Shown here piece after piece: positions 6,146 to 7,204 of a stretch of DNA of 7,204 nucleotides. How positions within the stretch are numbered: the first letter of the stretch is position 1; each line of letters begins with the position of its first letter. Under the pieces are notes generated by a model that saw only the letters and a program-made list of their open reading frames with translations, was not told the origin of the DNA and ran no database searches. Source of the DNA: Solobacterium sp. (lineage in GTDB: Bacteria > Bacillota_I > Bacilli_A > Erysipelotrichales > Erysipelotrichaceae); the NCBI GenBank assembly GCA_016280695.1, contig JAEEHG010000123.1, positions 1 through 7,204 on the forward strand, written 5' to 3'. The position numbers and the translations under genes are program-made.

Positions 6146-6169
6146 GATTAGTTGGAGATGCAACTAATC
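6146..6169 (+). promoter_or_regulatory. Perfect 9-bp inverted repeat in the nrdD leader (operator or RNA hairpin)
   Basis: GATTAGTTG (6146-6154) and CAACTAATC (6161-6169) are exact inverse complements around GAGATG. The repeat lies about 10 bases after the predicted transcription start and 4 bases before the purine-rich ribosome binding region (6173-6183). On DNA it could be an operator for a dimeric repressor; as RNA it would form a hairpin close to the ribosome site. It does not match Fnr (TTGATnnnnATCAA), Rex (TTGTGAnnnnnnTCACAA) or NrdR consensus sites. The regulator is unknown. Confidence 0.6.
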
Positions 6170-6192
6170 AGCAGGAGAAGGGGATATAAACA

Positions 6193-7110
6193 ATGAGAGT
6201 AATCAAGAGAAGCGGTGAAGAAGTTTTATTTGACGCCGAAAAAATCGAAAATGCCGTAAGGAAAGCAAATGTTGCCACGGTGGAAACCGCCCGGGTTACG
6301 GAAGAAAAGATAAAGGAAATCACAGCGAATGTCGTCAGCCGCTGTGAAAAAGTGAAACGCGCCCTGTCCGTGGAGGAAATCCAGGACATGGTGGAGCAGG
6401 AAATCATGGCCCAGGACGCCTACCAGCTGGCCCACAACTACATTACCTACCGGTATGAGAGAGCCCTGGTCCGCAAGGCCAACACAACCGACAAGCAGAT
6501 CCTCAGCCTGATCGGCCGCCAGAATGAAGAGGCCAACCAGGAGAATTCCAATAAGAACCCGAAGGTCAACAGCACCCAGCGTGACTACATGGCCGGTGAA
6601 GTGTCAAAGGATATCACCAGAAGATTCCTGCTGCCGAAGGATATCATCGATGCCCACGAGAAGGGAATCATCCATTTCCATGACGCGGACTACTTTGCCC
6701 AGCCGATGTACAACTGCTGCCTGATCAATCTGGAAGACATGCTGCAGAACGGCACGGTCATCAGTGAAACAAAGATCGAGAAGCCGCACAGCTTCGCGAC
6801 CGCCTGCAATATTGCCACCCAGATCATCGCCCAGGTCGCGTCCAACCAGTACGGCGGACAGACGGTAACCCTCTCTCATCTGGCCCCGTTTGTTGATGTC
6901 AGCCGGCAGAGACTCAGAAGACTGGTGACCGAAGAACTGGCTGACGCCGGGATCGAAGTCGACAGCGAACGGATCAACCGGATTGCCGAAAAGCGCCTGA
7001 AGGATGAAGTCAGGGCCGGTATCCAGACCATCCAGTACCAGATCATCACTCTGATGACAACCAACGGCCAGGCCCCGTTTGTGATCGGGATGGACTGCCA
7101 AAAGCTGTAA
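6193..7110 (+). CDS. nrdD: Anaerobic ribonucleoside-triphosphate reductase NrdD, N-terminal ~297 residues with an abnormal end
   Basis: This is the large subunit of the class III (glycyl-radical) ribonucleotide reductase, which makes deoxynucleotides under anaerobic conditions and needs the activase NrdG. The start ATG 6193 follows AAGGGG (6178-6183) with nine bases between. Residues 1 to about 90 form an ATP-cone allosteric domain (MRVIKRSGEEVLFDAEKIE). The catalytic part follows, with FHDADYFAQPMYNCCL, including C175/C176 at the conserved active-site cysteine position, and ACNIATQIIAQVASNQYGGQ. NrdD proteins are usually over 600 residues with a C-terminal zinc site and glycyl-radical glycine. 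Here the family sequence stops at NGQAPFV (V297, codon 7081-7083), where relatives continue into TVFMYL. It is replaced by IGMDCQKL and a TAA at 7108-7110. The break coincides with a change of base usage. Assembly chimera or disruption is more likely than a real short protein. Confidence 0.9.
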   Translation: MRVIKRSGEEVLFDAEKIENAVRKANVATVETARVTEEKIKEITANVVSRCEKVKRALSVEEIQDMVEQEIMAQDAYQLAHNYITYRYERALVRKANTTDKQILSLIGRQNEEANQENSNKNPKVNSTQRDYMAGEVSKDITRRFLLPKDIIDAHEKGIIHFHDADYFAQPMYNCCLINLEDMLQNGTVISETKIEKPHSFATACNIATQIIAQVASNQYGGQTVTLSHLAPFVDVSRQRLRRLVTEELADAGIEVDSERINRIAEKRLKDEVRAGIQTIQYQIITLMTTNGQAPFVIGMDCQKL

Positions 7111-7202
7111 TCGACATGCACCACATCGAAGTAGTCGGCGGGCTGGCGGTAGGCGACGCCGATGTTGCCGAGCGAGTCGAGGGTGACCAAGGCATGGCAG
7201 AG
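7084..7202 (-). CDS. Fragment of an unrelated coding frame at the right edge
   Basis: On the minus strand 7202 down to about 7084 is open, with strongly C- or G-ending codons (GTC, CTC, GAC, TCG, GGC, ATC). It reads in part LDSLGNIGVAYRQPADYFDV and then VDYSFWQSIPI. Below about 7084 the frame enters the antisense of nrdD, so it too is broken at the junction. I do not recognise the protein. The preference for CTC, TCG and GTC differs from the CTG-rich usage of the neighbouring genes, suggesting another genome as the source. A second open frame exists on the plus strand in the same stretch (from ATG 7114), but its composition is less protein-like. This is a tentative call. Confidence 0.35.
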
Positions 7203-7204
7203 GC

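Noticed and set aside
6024..6169. CRISPR-like or mobile-element repeats in the intergenic region
   Set aside because: The repeats are single inverted pairs of different sequence; there is no regular direct repeat, spacer pattern, transposase or target duplication.
7078..7110. Genuine short NrdD variant ending at 7110
   Set aside because: The protein would lack most of the catalytic barrel and the glycyl-radical domain, and the change coincides with a composition shift, so truncation or a chimera is the simpler reading.

Overview
The window looks like chromosomal core sequence from a GC-rich anaerobic member of the Bacillota. A clostridial or erysipelotrichial relative is my guess. The signs are a VanR/VanS-style two-component pair, a PerR-type regulator joined to rubrerythrin, an oxygen-sensitive class III ribonucleotide reductase, strong AGGAGG-type ribosome binding sites and short hairpin-plus-T terminators. 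No rRNA, tRNA, CRISPR array, insertion sequence or phage gene is visible. The exact taxon cannot be fixed by reading alone.

Layout, left to right. (1) Positions 1-732, minus strand: the N-terminal 244 codons of a PLP-dependent threonine/serine dehydratase-like enzyme, cut by the window edge. (2) Positions 733-859: a divergent promoter region. (3) Positions 860-3607, plus strand: an OmpR-family response regulator, a six-helix membrane histidine kinase overlapping it by 8 bp, and a possible 24-residue single-helix peptide whose start overlaps the kinase stop (ATGA). A terminator hairpin follows at once. (4) Positions 3650-4675: a promoter overlapped by a Fur/PerR-like box, a compact PerR-like repressor, and rubrerythrin overlapping it by 10 bp, closed by a strong terminator. 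(5) Positions 4688-5908: a single metal-dependent amidohydrolase with its own likely promoter. (6) Positions 5909-6192: a non-coding stretch with several inverted repeats, a likely promoter and a perfect 9-bp inverted repeat in the leader of the next gene. (7) From 6193: the start of nrdD, intact for about 297 codons, then broken off abruptly near 7081-7090. The last ~120 bases have different base usage and carry an unrelated open frame on the minus strand.

How the genes work together. The PerR-like/rubrerythrin pair is a self-contained peroxide-defence operon that probably regulates itself. The nrdD gene fits the same anaerobic lifestyle, supplying deoxynucleotides without oxygen. The two-component pair senses an unknown envelope signal. 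The dehydratase and amidohydrolase are separate metabolic genes, probably of amino-acid or peptide catabolism, with no operon link to their neighbours.

I do not see a convincing new multi-gene system. The points most worth a second look are the chimeric end of nrdD, the inverted repeat in the nrdD leader, the tiny coupled membrane peptide after the kinase, and the PerR-type operator.
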